From the NCBI GenBank assembly GCA_013368325.1, contig JAACJK010000004.1, positions 372,001 through 436,000 of the forward strand: a stretch of DNA of 64,000 nt. Direction: 5' to 3'. The notes beneath the pieces are model-generated. The model ran no database searches, was not told where the DNA came from, and saw nothing but the letters and a program-made list of their open reading frames with translations. Every line of letters begins with the position of its first letter. Within the stretch, counting starts at the first letter, position 1. This DNA comes from Ephemerocybe angulata. Its lineage: Eukaryota; Basidiomycota; Agaricomycetes; Agaricales; Psathyrellaceae. Below, one piece after another: positions 50,945 to 62,499 of this stretch. The position numbers and the translations under genes were made by a program.

Positions 50945-53726
50945 ATGAAGCCTCACTTTCCACCTGAACTGCTGGATCTAATAATAGACGAGGCTGAAGA
51001 CTCGCTGCCCACGCTCCATTCCTTGTCTTTGGTATCGAAGCAATGCGCTTTTCGAGCAAGGCGGCACATATTCAAGCATATTAATCTCGGATACAAGTAT
51101 GTTGGCGGGATGATACCGATGGAACGGCTCAGAAATGTCCGCCGATCGACGGAACGGCTCAGAAATCTCCGCAGATTATTCGGGAAGAACGAAACCCTGG
51201 CCTCCTGCGTCAAATCCATTAAAATCCGAATGGACCTTTACGACGAGACAGACTTCATAGAAAATCTACCGCTCGTACTCCAACGCCTCACATCTCTATC
51301 GTCCGTTCAACTTACCGACTCTACACCCCGTGGCTTTGACTGGGAATGCATCCCGAAGCAGGTTGCAGATGCGATTGCGGAGTGTCTCTTACAGCCCGGC
51401 ATATACGAAGTAGTCATCAAGGATCTCTGGACCGTCCCAAGCCAAGTTATTTTCTCTTCGCCGTCCCTCAGGAGCTTGCGTATAGAGGGCATGCTGGGAG
51501 GACCTGGCACAGACACAAGAACATTTGCTTCTACCACCACTATAAACTTCAAGGCCGGGAAAAAAGCCTGTACAGGTGACCTGGGCATACCAGGGAAACT
51601 TCCCTGGATATACCAGGTAGAATACTTGGAATATCCAGGTATACACCTGGGAATCCCAGGTACGATTATGTCCAGGTACAGGCCAGGTAGAAAACTTGTG
51701 ATATCTTCCGTTTACCTGGACGGCCAAAATCGTGGTATCGCCAGGTATTTGACTCGGAATCGACATGCTTTCTCGCCTGGTACAATACAAGCGCAATACC
51801 AGGTATATCCAGGTTTTCTCACTGGTTGCTCCAGGACAAATGTCTGCCCAGCGCTCGATGAACCGGGGGCATCACACGGAATAGACAGGTAAATAAGGTG
51901 TATTTCATAGGTACATACATTGGTCTACATACTACGTCGTACGCGGCAATAGGGGATAATATGTGATATGTAGGATAGAGACCATGTACAGCCCGGAGGA
52001 ATAGGTTAATTCACTACCCACTGAGAACTATATCCGGACCAGGAGGGCGGCCATCATGGTACGCCGAAGCAAACTGTCGCAGTGCAGGGGGAAGATGGCG
52101 AGCAAATGGCGAGATCTTCAGGCGCCATACCTCACAGAAACAGCTGTGAGTAATAATATGATAGCGGCGGGACAAGAATACGCACCTATAGGCTGTCACC
52201 ATTGCTGGGTGCCCTTTCTCCTAAGTCCTTCACCTAATACAGCGCTCCATGGATAATACGCACCTAGAGTAATATCGCCATTGGCGTAGTCCACCATGGT
52301 CCATACCTCTCGCCCTGCCGAAGCCCCATTGGCGGTCGCCGTAACCCGTTTGTGTGAACTGTGTATGAATGGCGATAAACGGGCGGGAGTGGCGTCAGTA
52401 CAGTCTAGGGCGATGCGAGAAGGAAACGCTTAGGCGATAATGGAAGGCGTACTCCTGCTTTATGCTCGAGTCTTTGTCCTAAAGTCGATGGGAGATGGTG
52501 GAGCAAAGGAAAGGATGACGGTGGCCGATCTCTCAGGAGTCAGTTCCGATGATTATACCCGCACTTAAATCTCCGCTTGAATGGACTTCGTTGTTTCGTC
52601 GATCGATTTAAAGTGTACCATGCCTTCCTGCCCCTCACATCGCCAGCACATGCATAAGACAGTGCCCAATCTGAAAAAACTGAGAAAAGAGTAGCACACT
52701 ATACACCCTGCCTGCTAATATGGACTTTATCGATGTTCACCACTTATTTTCCCTGGACTTACCGGGTACTTGAATTTCGCGTACCTTCCCAGGTACCAGG
52801 GTGTGGTTACGTGGACTGTACCTGGCATTTATGTTTACCTGGACATTCCCTGGAAATTTGCTTACCTGGAATTTCCAGGGAACAGGAATAAAGCCCGGAC
52901 ATTCCAGGTACGTCCAGGTGCGACCGGGTTTTTCCCCCGGAAAGAGGTTCCATAGTGCACCAAGTTGACTGAGCTAGTTGTGGTGACTGAGGGTGCAGGG
53001 TACATTCATACCCTCGCCCTTGCAAGTCCAAGCTTGTTTTCCCACCTGAAGACATTTCGAATGGACTGCTGCGTCTCATCCGAAAGTTGGATTACGTGCA
53101 GAGAAATCCTTCGTGCATGTCGTGGGACAGTGGAAAGAATCGTACTTCGTGTGCACAATAGCCCTGGTAAGTCAAGTAGTCCCTCCCTCTGTTTCTCCTT
53201 GGCGATGGAATTACTTACACAGAGTGCAGCTGATGAAGATGACATATTTTTGCTTCCTCAAGTCAAACATCTCGACATTGGAGTGGTTTCCTACAGTTGC
53301 GGGGCCATCGGGGAGCCTCTCTATTTCTGCTGCCCTGGGTTTGTGCAGCACACGAGAATGACCCTTTCCAAGTACGGGACGAATAATTTGGAGGTCTTAG
53401 AATCGCTGTCCCTGCAAATCAACATTGTCACAGACACCTGCAAACTGGCCAATGACCATTCTCTTTCCATTCTCCCAGAGACTGAAGAATGGTCGTTCCT
53501 TGACGAGTACCTCTCCGGCCTAGGCAATAACCGACTTCAGGTCAAGCTCAAGTTCATGATTCAGGAGGATCCGGAGGCTCACGAATTGGAGTTATTGGAC
53601 GCGCGCGAGGAAGAGGCAGTCATCAATCAGCTCGCTGAGGAAGCATCCGCTAAACTTCCTCGGACTGGTCAGACAGGTCGATTACTAGTAGCCGTATTGA
53701 TAACATTTCCCGTTTATGATATCTAA
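50945..53726 (+). pseudogene. F-box-like protein gene interrupted by a TIR element
   Basis: The first part (50945-51554) begins MKPHFPPELLDLIIDEAEDS and continues LHSLSLVSKQCAFRARRHIF, the usual basidiomycete F-box-like opening. LRR-like segments follow (VLQRLTSLSSVQLTD, SSPSLRSLRIEGM). A 1.4-kb TIR element follows. The second part (52953-53726) continues in LRR style (LASPSLFSHLKTFRMDC, LPQVKHLDIGVVS) to FPVYDI and a stop. The second part opens right after CATAG, a fair splice acceptor, in a phase that fits the end of the first part. The element may thus have landed in an intron at its donor site. Without a usable donor the frame would read into the element and stop at 51892. Expected role: substrate adaptor of an SCF ubiquitin ligase, if expressed. 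Confidence 0.55.
51555..52940. mobile_element. 1.39-kb TIR element rich in CCAGGTA words
   Basis: The left end starts CCGGGAAAAAAGCCTGTACA. The right end read backwards gives CCGGGGGAAAAACCCGGTCG, then CACCTGGACGTACCTGG. Both arms carry many CCAGGTA/TACCTGG and CCCTGGAA words over about 200 bp each. No transposase frame in the middle. No clean target duplication could be identified, so the borders may be off by a few bases. Confidence 0.65.
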
Positions 53727-53867
53727 ACTATCAATTTTTAATTGCCCCAGAGTCTCGGTCAATGCTTCACGATTCAAATGCAATTGCTACATACCATCAG
53801 ATTGCAATTCACTAGGGATCCCAATCTTCCAAGGCAAACGCAAACGTAGCCGCTCACATCAACGGGC

Positions 53868-53991
53868 GCTCAAAGGGCGGCCGGCGCACAAACAAAGTCT
53901 AAAGGCGCCGGCATACAAATAGAAGGGCGCACGTGACTTGCCACGAAGAGCCGCCGTCTGCGATTGCCGTCACCGCCAATCCTTGCCCGCG
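53868..53991 (+). repeat. 110-bp direct repeat, right copy (NIPA gene promoter)
   Basis: Partner of 50350-50464. It lies 60-180 bp upstream of the NIPA-like start codon, includes CACGTG, and is therefore probably the ancestral copy. Confidence 0.85.
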
Positions 53992-54046
53992 ACACCCACG
54001 CACGATTTCCGTCCTCCCCCTGTGATCGGTCAGGACCGAGCGCACC

Positions 54047-55738
54047 ATGGTCGAAGACAAGTACATCGGCCTCGCCCTCGCTGTGTCCAGCTCGGTGGCC
54101 ATCGGAACTAGCTTTATTATCACCAAAAAGGTACGCATGTGCACCGATGGATGGATGGAGAGAGAGGCTCATTTGGATTGGGACTTGCTTGTGTTGCAGG
54201 GATTGAACGATGCTGCGAATAAATCGACGTATGGGCAGAGTGCGTCGGAGAGCTTGTCGTACCTCAAGAATCCGATATGGTGGGCGGGGATCACGACTCG
54301 TGCGTATTCTCGAATATATATGGGTGGGACGAGCGCTGATATTTGTTTTCTTATCCAGTTGTTCTTGGGGAAGGTACGGAGGCTACACCACATATCTAAT
54401 CCAAAATCTCACCAATTCGTGCAGTCGCCAACTTCGCAGCATACACATTCGCCCCCGCCATCCTCGTAACACCCCTGGGCGCGCTCAGCGTGATCATCGG
54501 CGCCGTCCTCGCCTCGCTCCTCCTCAACGAAAAGCTGGGGCATCTCGGCCGCCTCGGGTGCACGCTCTGCCTCCTCGGCTCGCTCATCATCGTCCTGCAC
54601 GCGCCCTCCGACAAAGAGGGCATCGACAGCGTCGAGGTCTTCCTCTCCTACGTCGTGCAGCCGGGCTTCCTGCTCTACTGCCTCACGGTGCTCGTGTTCT
54701 CGCTCGTCATGATCTTCCTCGTCGTGCCGAGGTATGGACGGAAGAATCCGCTGGTGTATATATCGATATGCTCGCTTGTGGGCTCGATTAGTGTTATGGC
54801 GATTAAGGGGTTTGGGATCGCGGTGAAGCTGACGTTTAGCGGGAATAATCAGTTTACGCATTTTACGACGTATATTTTTGGGGTCACGGTTGCGGGGTGC
54901 ATCCTTGTGCAAATGAACTACTTCAACAAGGCCCTAGACACCTTTTCCACCAACGTGTACGTCCGTCCGTCCGTCCACCACCCCCACCCCCAGCGCACGC
55001 ACCCTTGCTGCAAACCCATACCCATCCTGACATTCGATTGTTTTGAACAGGGTAAACCCAACATACTACGTCGGCTTCTCCACCGCGACCCTCGTCGCCT
55101 CCATCATCCTCTTCCAAGGCTTCAACACCTCCGACACCGCCGGCGCCGTCTCCCTCCTCACCGGCTTCGTCGTCACCTTCCTCGGCGTGCACCTCCTCAA
55201 CCTCTCGCGCGCGCCCGAGCCGCCCCTCCACCACCACCACCTCCTCCAGGACCCGCCGCACTCGGCGTTGGAAGGCGGGCTTATGAATCCGAGACTGAGT
55301 TTGCAGGGACGGATGTCGATTGATGGGTGGGCGGGCGTGGGGGTGGCGCCCGCGGGACCGAGACATGGGCATGGGGGGAGTGGAGGGGGAGGGGGGCATG
55401 GGAGGCAGAGTTCGCTGTATAGAGCGCAGACGGGGACGCTGTTTAATGCGTTTGATGAACATGAGCCGGGGCACCCCGAGCATGTGGGGCTACGGAATCT
55501 GCGCGAAGATTCGCGGGAGGGTGATTCAGAGTCGGACGAAGAAGAAGAGGATGATGATGAGGATTTGGCGCTCAAGTATGATGAGCGGAGTCGGTTGACG
55601 GCGGCGGCGGCGGCGAAGAGGAATGGGAGTGGGGGGTCGATACCGGGGCGGAGTCCGGGGGGGTCGAGGGGTGCGAGTCGGTCGCCTGTGCCGGTTGGGA
55701 ACCCGTCGTTTACGGATGTACGGATAGCGTCTAGATGA
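54047..55738 (+). CDS. NIPA/DUF803-type Mg2+ transporter, 472 aa
   Basis: Five exons (54047-54130, 54200-54299, 54359-54373, 54425-54956, 55051-55738), including a 15-nt microexon that encodes VLGE. The protein starts MVEDKYIGLALAVSSSVAIG, with GTSFIITKKGLNDAA, YLKNPIWWAGITT, VANFAAYTFAPAILVTPLGA, RYGRKNPLVYISICSLVGS, IKGFGIAVKLTFSGNNQF and VNPTYYVGFSTATLVASI. These are the consecutive signatures of the NIPA family of multi-spanning (usually nine TM) membrane proteins implicated in Mg2+ transport. The C-terminal 150 residues are a cytosolic Gly/Ser/acidic tail. Its promoter contains one copy of the 110-bp repeat. Confidence 0.9.
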
Positions 55739-56332
55739 TAGCCCCCACCGGCTGGAGGCTTGGTGTTCCTTCTGGATGTTTGTTTTAATGTATTTTGTTT
55801 TCACTTTTATTTTACGACGGCGACGCTGGACTTTATTTCTTCCTTTCTTCCTATCTTTCTTTGTGGTTCTCCCTTGATGTTGGTTGTGCCTTGATGTTGG
55901 TTGGTTGGTTGGTTGGTGCCGCGCTTTCCGAGTTGTTGTTGTTGTTGTTGTTGGTTAGATGATATACCCCTTCACGAGCTACCTTAATCTATTCAATGGC
56001 TAATCAGGTCCTATCGTAGATTTTTCGCCTCTTAGTTTCTTTACATGGAAAAATGCCAGAACTTGCTTGGCTCTCCGTTCTACGTACTGTATGTACTGGC
56101 TTGAACGGACGCAGTGGTTGTTCCAAGAATCCAAGGTGCTCTGTCTCTATCATACGGCCGGCCAGTGACTTCCAGCTCTGCGCTGTTGCTGGAGATGTGG
56201 GGTTGTCCGTTGAATGACTACTCGAATTTTATCTGTCGTTTAGGTGTTTGAAGGCATATGTAGGCGAGCCTGCACAGCTCTGCCTGCCGTTTACCCGCCA
56301 ATATAGACCACGTATATTAGCCTTGAACACAA
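55739..56332. other. Intergenic, 3' flank of NIPA-like gene
   Basis: T-rich 3' flank with a GTTGTTGTT microsatellite (about 55934-55952); nothing else recognised. Confidence 0.5.
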
Positions 56333-56420
56333 GCCGTCGTAGCACAAAGGTAGTGCGTTGCTTTCCTAAGTCACGTGACAAAAGAGGCAGAGGTTGTGGG
56401 TTCGATTCCCACCGTCGGTT
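56333..56420 (+). tRNA. tRNA-Arg(CCU) with intron
   Basis: D-stem GCAC/GTGC, anticodon stem TTGCT/GGCAG, loop TTCCTAA giving anticodon CCU. An intron of about 16 nt after position 37 contains CACGTG. T-arm GTGGG/CCCAC with loop TTCGATT. The acceptor GCCGTCG/CGTCGGT has one T-T mismatch and a terminal G-T pair. A T-run follows at 56421. The acceptor mismatch lowers confidence slightly. Confidence 0.78.
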
Positions 56421-56869
56421 CTTTTTTTATTTACGTGGGTTCAATCCCCATCCCCCACCCCCACAGCACAGTGTAGCGGTTAAGAGTGTGTATGAAGCCG
56501 CAATTACTTTTGCTTTAAGTCCGAAATGTCACGTTTTGCACCTCCCTGAGCAGTCCCCTGCCCAGTAAGTCTAGCTCAATTGAAGGGAACTTGACTACAT
56601 AGGCCGGAAGCTTCGTTCTTTGGGGTGAATCCCTTCTGGTACCTTGTGAAAGAAGCATCTTTCCTTCCGATTTACTCGTGTTTTCCATGAACCATCTCGG
56701 CAGGCTTGGGCAGAAATGCGTCCCGATTCCGAAGACAGGTCGACCTGCTCAGGACCTCGCTTCTGAGAGCAAACGTAGATCCAGGAAGTCCCTGGCCATA
56801 TGGAATTCCAGTGTTTGTATGATGTTACAATTTGGAGTAAGTAGATAGATAACCCGTGATTGAGTGGGT
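56421..56869. other. Intergenic
   Basis: Between the tRNA and the 3' end of the oxidoreductase gene; no gene seen. Confidence 0.5.
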
Positions 56870-58639
56870 TTACGCGGGGGTAATAGGGTACCAACGGTTG
56901 AAGATGTTCTCGGGATCGTAGACCTTCTTAATCTGCTGTAGCTTGGGATAGTTGGAGGCGAACGCCAGGTCCGCCCTCTTGGCCCAATGGTCGCCCGTCG
57001 GGCTGGCTATACTCGCGGACGGGATGTCGATATCGTCTAGAAGGGAACATATAAAATCAGCACCGAAAGGCATATGAATGTGCAACAAAGGGTAATTCAT
57101 ACTCACCGTGATCGTAGTTGGTGTACCCAGATTTCTCCGCATCGTCGAGAGAGTTACCCTGCCCCCGTAGGACGATATCGACGAGCTCCTTCGCGATCTC
57201 CCGCGCCTCAGCGGCCTTGTCGACACCTTCCTCCCAGGCAACGTTTGTCAGGATGTTCGAGGATATTTGACGCCTGAACGCCGTTGCGGATACTGGGACT
57301 GAGTTAATTTTGGCATTGGGGCAGTACTCGTGCAGTATCGCGGGCTTGAAGACTCCGCCTTTGGCGATCTCAGCCACCTTTTGGATGAGCTCCATTGTGG
57401 CTTTGTAGTTGGGGGAGGCCTGTGAGACGCCCTTCAGGTAGTAGCACCGCCCGTGACTGGCTTGTGGATTCTATATATGAGATGGCTTAGATGAACGTGC
57501 AGTTAGTGAAGGCACGAATTACATTACCTGCAAGGAGTTGAGCTGTTCGTACGGGATCTCGCGCACATTGTCGACCACCGGGCCTGCAAAGGATCGTCAG
57601 AACTTGAACAGCTCAGTAAGGTCAGTGCACGCACCAACGTCGAAGAATTCTTTATAATGAGCTCGGCCCTCCTCCTCAGACCCATTATAAAAGAAGATAA
57701 CGATAAAGGCGGCTTTGCCGTCCGGAGTGGCAGCAACCACGTGAATCATCCCCTCGTCCTCCCCGACGTTATCCAACCACTTCTTAGTAAGATCGACGAG
57801 CTTTTCAACTTTGTCTGGGGTGTATACGGCGTTACCTGCGAATACGGTCTTTCTTTGGGGGTGCAGCTGGTAGACCAGTTCGGTTGCGACTCCGAAGTTG
57901 GAGCCACCGCCGCGGATGGCCCAGAAGAGGTCCGAGTTCTCGGTGTCGCTGGCGGTCAGGATTGAGCCATTGGCCGTGACAATGGTCGCCTGGTGAGGGG
58001 GTTAGATTCGGCCGATCGCTTGGGAATGAAGTATGTACTACCTGCTTGAGGTTGTCGATGGTGAGACCATGGCGTCCGGCCAGCCAGCCATAGCCACCTC
58101 CAAGAGTTAGGCTGTCGCGAAAAGTCATAAGAGAGGAGCCATGAGTATGCGCACTACTATCACTGACCCTCCGACTCCAGTCTGAAAAATGGTAAGGTTA
58201 GCAAGCCAATTTCATCATGAGGTAGGAAATCGGGCTGGCATACATGGTTTACAGTCCCTCCGACGGTCGCGAGACCATATTTGATAGCCTCCTGGTCAAC
58301 TTGGGCCCAAATGGCGCCCCCACCTACATACCCCAGTTTCTTCTCTGCGTCGATGCGAACGTAGTTAATGTGACGCTTGAGGTCAATTACCAGTCCACCT
58401 TCAACGGAGGATGCACCAGCAGCGTTGTGCCCCCCGCCACGAATGGCGATCGGGAGCTTGTGATCCTTGGCATAGGCGATGGACTTGACGACGTCCTCGG
58501 CGTCTTTGACGTGCACGACGACTTTGGCGTTGCGTTCGGCGTTCTTGGCCCAGCGCGCGATGGAGTTGGCGTAGTCTGCGTCGTCGGGCGTGACTACGTC
58601 GCCTTTGATGGTTCTGGCGAAAGATGATATATCGGACAT
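56870..58639 (-). CDS. FAD-linked (BBE/PCMH-type) oxidoreductase, 473 aa
   Basis: Seven exons (58244-58639, 58168-58181, 58042-58111, 57635-57989, 57528-57583, 57107-57470, 56870-57036), including a 14-nt microexon; phases agree throughout. The PCMH-type FAD domain has IAIRGGGHNAAG, where His71 is the expected covalent flavin attachment site. YVGGGAIWAQVDQEA, TVGGTVNHTGVGG, LTLGGGYGWLAGRHGLTIDN and WAIRGGGSNFGVATEL follow. The sequence lacks the Cys of bicovalent enzymes (GTVNHTG in that place). The C-terminal BBE motif is YDPENIFNRWYPI. There is no signal peptide, so it resembles cytosolic 6-hydroxynicotine-oxidase-like enzymes rather than secreted oligosaccharide oxidases. The substrate cannot be predicted. 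Confidence 0.9.
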
Positions 58640-60181
58640 TTCCTGCGAGGCAGAAATTCAGAGGTGGGCACAGGGAAAGAAATGGGGGACTGAGTGAGGA
58701 AGGGTGGGGGTTAGATCTGGAACCAAGATGTCGAGGCGAGGATTGGACCTTGCTCCTTATAAGGTCCACCGGCAAGGTCCCTTGTGTTTGGGTATATTTT
58801 AAGAAGGTCAAGGCCTATGCCCGCAATACCCGGAAGAAGCGACAGTGCTCTAATGACCATTACGAAGTCTAATCGAACGGCAATGGCTTTTAGTGTCTGC
58901 GAGGTGCTTCGTTAGATGCGAGTATCTGTTTGTGAGATGAGTATCACTCACCAGGACTCAACAGTGATCCATATATGATTATCTGCCTGCAGCTTTGTCG
59001 ACGGCGTCCATTATCCCGTGTTCAGGGTTCCCAACGTGTTATCCTTGGACACTTGACAACTGCATCACATCCCAGTCAAACCTGGGCGGCGAGGGATAGT
59101 CGTTGGGTCTCTAGTCTAGTCAAGGTGAGCTCTCCATATTCATGGTTGCGGCGAATTACTGACCTCATCGTTCGTCCGGCCCCGCCGTGTTCGAGACCTG
59201 TTATAGTTTGGGCGACTGGACTGATGAATTTGTGTATCGACTACGGCTGGGACGACTGGCAGGCAGGGTGAGCAAGTGAGGGGTGCGCCGTAGATGCTGC
59301 AAGCATCGGGTTGCCCATGGTAAGCTTGGAGTATGGATGACTAGAACGATTTACTGACCTCTTCTTCGACCTATAGACTCGTCTCGGCAGTCGATCCAGT
59401 ATTATCGGGTGTTATGCTGACCTGCTAGAGTCGTAGACCTGACTCTGTGTGAACGATGGTAAGCCTTTGTGCTACATGCTTCAAGAACGGTGACTGACGT
59501 CGTACTTCGCCCGTATGGCTCGTCGTTGTTCGGAGTGGCAGCGCGATGCCGTCGTGATGAAGGTGAGTATTCCTCTCGTGCGTGCAAAACGTCCACATTG
59601 CTGACATCCCGTTGTGTGCTAGGCTGGGAGTGCGAAGGTCAGTAAATCCAGTGATGGAAGATTGGGGTCGTGCTCACGCATTCATGTTGTAGTCTGCCGA
59701 GTCTTGACTTCAGGGGCGCTGGCAGCCCGTCAAGCATCGAAGAGCTGAGATGTGTGCGAGTCTGTTGGTGTATAGCTACTGTCTACAGGATATGGTGAGC
59801 TTCTTCGATGAGAGAGAACATATCGAACTTGCGTACCGATTCGTTCTGCCTATCCATAGCGACGCATGCGGCTCTCCCCCACCAACTCAATACTTGGGTT
59901 GCTCCAGCCTTAGTGCGGCTGCTCGCGTGCATTTCGAGGCAGAATAAAGGTCAGTGGGTGTCTTATAAATGTATCTAAGATATACTGACCTGTTCTGCAG
60001 CTGTGGCGCGCCGGCTGAGATTCTTGTTGTGTCGCACTCGCGGCGCCGCACGCATATCCGGCCCACCAACTCGGTCTTCGCGCTCAGGTCTTTGCCTTTC
60101 GTCCATGTCGTTTGCATGTAAGGTTATGGAAGAAGGACGCACCATACTCCAAAAACACCTCCAAATGCCCCTGCGCAGCCT
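58640..60181 (+). other. Gene-poor stretch with serial intron-like signals; candidate spliced non-coding transcript
   Basis: From about 59125 to 60005 the plus strand shows a series of GTGAGC/GTAAG/GTCAGT donors. Each is followed at 40-60 nt by CTGAC-type branch sites and TAG/CAG acceptors, for instance 59321-59376, 59460-59500, 59562-59622, 59638-59692 and 59949-60000. The exons between them are 15-110 nt and share no open frame. Either a multi-exon non-coding RNA or a gene with very short, undetected coding exons. Confidence 0.3.
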
Positions 60182-62146
60182 TCAATGGTCGCGATGCCTC
60201 GCACGCGTGATAACCACAGGATTTAGCTCCGTCGCGCGCCCCGCGTCGTCCGCCGTCGCTGAGAGACCGTAGTGCGTGTTGAGTGCTGTGGCGAAGCCGG
60301 TGAGGAAGGCTTGGGTGCTTGTGCCGCTTGAGAGGCTTGTGAGCCAGGCTTTGGGCTGCTCTTCAAGTGGGTCGGTGGGGGACGCTTGAGGTTCGGAGAC
60401 GGACTCGATGCCTTGAGGTGCGGAGACGGGAGAGGGGGAGGAGGGGAAGAGGGATGCGAGGAGGTGGTTGGGGTCGAGGGAGGAAGAGGAAGGGGAGGGG
60501 GGAAGGAGGTCTGATTTGTTGAGGAGGAAGAAGGTGGTGGGGGAAACGAGGGTGCGCCAGTGCTCTGTGTCTGTGGAAGTAGAGGGCGGTGAGAGGATGT
60601 CGGGGAGGGAGAGCACGCATATCGAGATGTCGGCGCTTTGCGCACTGTATCATCAAGAAAGGTAGGGGGAAAGGGAGGCTGTCAGCGTTTTCGGTTAACA
60701 GTTCGAGGGAGGGTACGCACGCCTGCTTCGCCCGCTCGATGCCGATCTTCTCTACGACGTCCTCCGTCTTGCGCAGACCCGCCGTGTCGGAGATGATAAC
60801 GGGTAAGCCCCCGATGTCCAGGGAGAGCGAGAGGATGTCGCGCGTCGTGCCTGGGATGGGGGTGACGATGGCCGCTTCGCGCTGTGCTGTGTTCCAAAAA
60901 CCAAAAAGCCAAAGTGGTAGAGACGTAAGTATCATATGTAAGTGTTAGTTAGTGAAAGAGATGAAGGGGTGTAGGGAGGCTGGGACGCACCGAGGAAGTT
61001 GAGGAGACTGCTTTTGCCTGCGTTGGGGGGGCCGAAGATGGCGAGCTTGATACCCGAGCGAAGGAGTTCGCCGCGGCGGTGGTCGTCCAATTATCCGCGC
61101 ACCGTTTCTAAAACCTTCTCCACACCCTCCCTCGCTATCGCATCGTATTAGCGCCCATTCACCCCACCCAACTTTGAAGCCAGAACAACAACAAGAAAAG
61201 ACTCACCTCCCTCAAACACCCCCTCCTCAATCTCCTCTCCCTCCCCAAAGTCGATGAGCGCCTCCACCTGCGCCAGCGCGTGCACGACCTCCTTTCTCAA
61301 GTTACTGAGCTGGGTGCGGGCCTCGCCTTCCGCGGCGCGCACGGCGAGGCGGCGTTGGCCTTCGGTTTCGGCGTCGATGAGGACTTTGAGGCCTTCGACC
61401 TGCGTGAGGTCGAGGCGCCCGCCGAGGAAGGCGCGGCGCGTGAATTCACCGGGGGCAGCGGGGCGGAGGGTGGAGAATGTCGGGGTCGGGGTTGGCGGAG
61501 GCGCTGAACTCGAAGAGGTCGTCATCGGCGTGGAGGACGTCGTTGAGGATGAAAGCGCGGAGAGAACGGCGGATATTACGGCGCGGCCGGAATGGAGGTG
61601 TAGCTCGAGCGTGTCTTCGGAGGTGAAGGACTTTGGGCCTTTGAAGAAGACTGCGAGGCCGTCGTCGAGGGTGTTGGACTCGTCGGTGGGGTGTACGATG
61701 CGGCAGCGGTGCAGCTTCCAGGGCGTTGGGTTCGTGATTTGCTTCCCTACATAGCACACGTATCGTGTTTAGTGTTTAGTGCTAACTTGGATGGGGCTTG
61801 TGGACGACGACGTACCCTTTGAGGTGTGGGGTTTGACCATCCTGTGCCATACTTGGAGCGCGTCGGGGACTGAGATGCGGATTATGCCTACACCTCCGCG
61901 CCCTGGGGGCGTCGAGAGGGCGTACATTGTGCTTTTCTGCGCGTCGGAGGTGGGGAGGGTTGGGCCACTACTTGTATGAGCGCTTCGCTGGTGTCGTCGG
62001 AAGTTGGAGCTACATGGCGAGCGAAGGGGACTCGTCGTTGTCGTTCTGCGAGTGCACGATGATGGGGAGAATGTGAGAGTATGAAGTGGGCGAGCCTTTG
62101 GGCTGCGGTGGAGGAGGGAGGGAGGAAGGCGGTTGAGGGTGAACAT
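60182..62146 (-). pseudogene. MSS1: Mitochondrial tRNA modification GTPase MSS1/MnmE, with stop and frameshift
   Basis: Five exons (61816-62146, 61207-61746, 60991-61134, 60721-60886, 60182-60644). A basic N-terminal presequence precedes MYALSTPPGRGGVGIIRIS (start of the MnmE N-domain), then APGEFTRRAFLGGRLDLTQVEGL. The G domain has GPPNAGKSS (G1), PGTTRD (G2), DTAGLR (G3) and NKSD (G4). The C-part reads VVITRARHRDH. Two lesions are visible. An in-frame TAA lies near 61090 between TVRG and [14 protein letters not shown] one-base loss lies just after RHRDH (about 60184), since the next frame continues plausibly (LKAAQGHLEVFLEYG). The FCIGK terminus of MnmE was not found. Either a decayed copy or consensus errors in an essential-for-respiration gene. 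Confidence 0.8.
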
Positions 62147-62499
62147 GAGAATCCGTATGTGAGAACTTTTTGATGAGGTGTAAGCGCTAAGCGCCGGCGA
62201 TCACTCTGGGAGGATGTTGCCGCCGTTGGACTGGGAGTTCATCGAGCTTCGTCGAAGACTTGTTTAGAGGAGAGAAAGGTAGATTATAGAATATGTGACA
62301 TAGGACATAGGCATAGTATAGCGGGATATAAGAAGGAGTGCATAATGTGAGAGGCCGATGAAGAGAAATTCTGAGAAATTAGTACTGTAACTATGTATCA
62401 TATAGAAAGCGAGTGGGCAGAAATAAAAAGCCAGCCCGAGAAGAAGCAAAAACCAGAAGCAGATGAGGATAAGCGCATTCCGCACCGCAAGCTTGACCC
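62147..62499. other. Intergenic
   Basis: AT-rich 350 bp between MSS1 and the HMG-box-like gene; nothing recognised. Confidence 0.5.
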
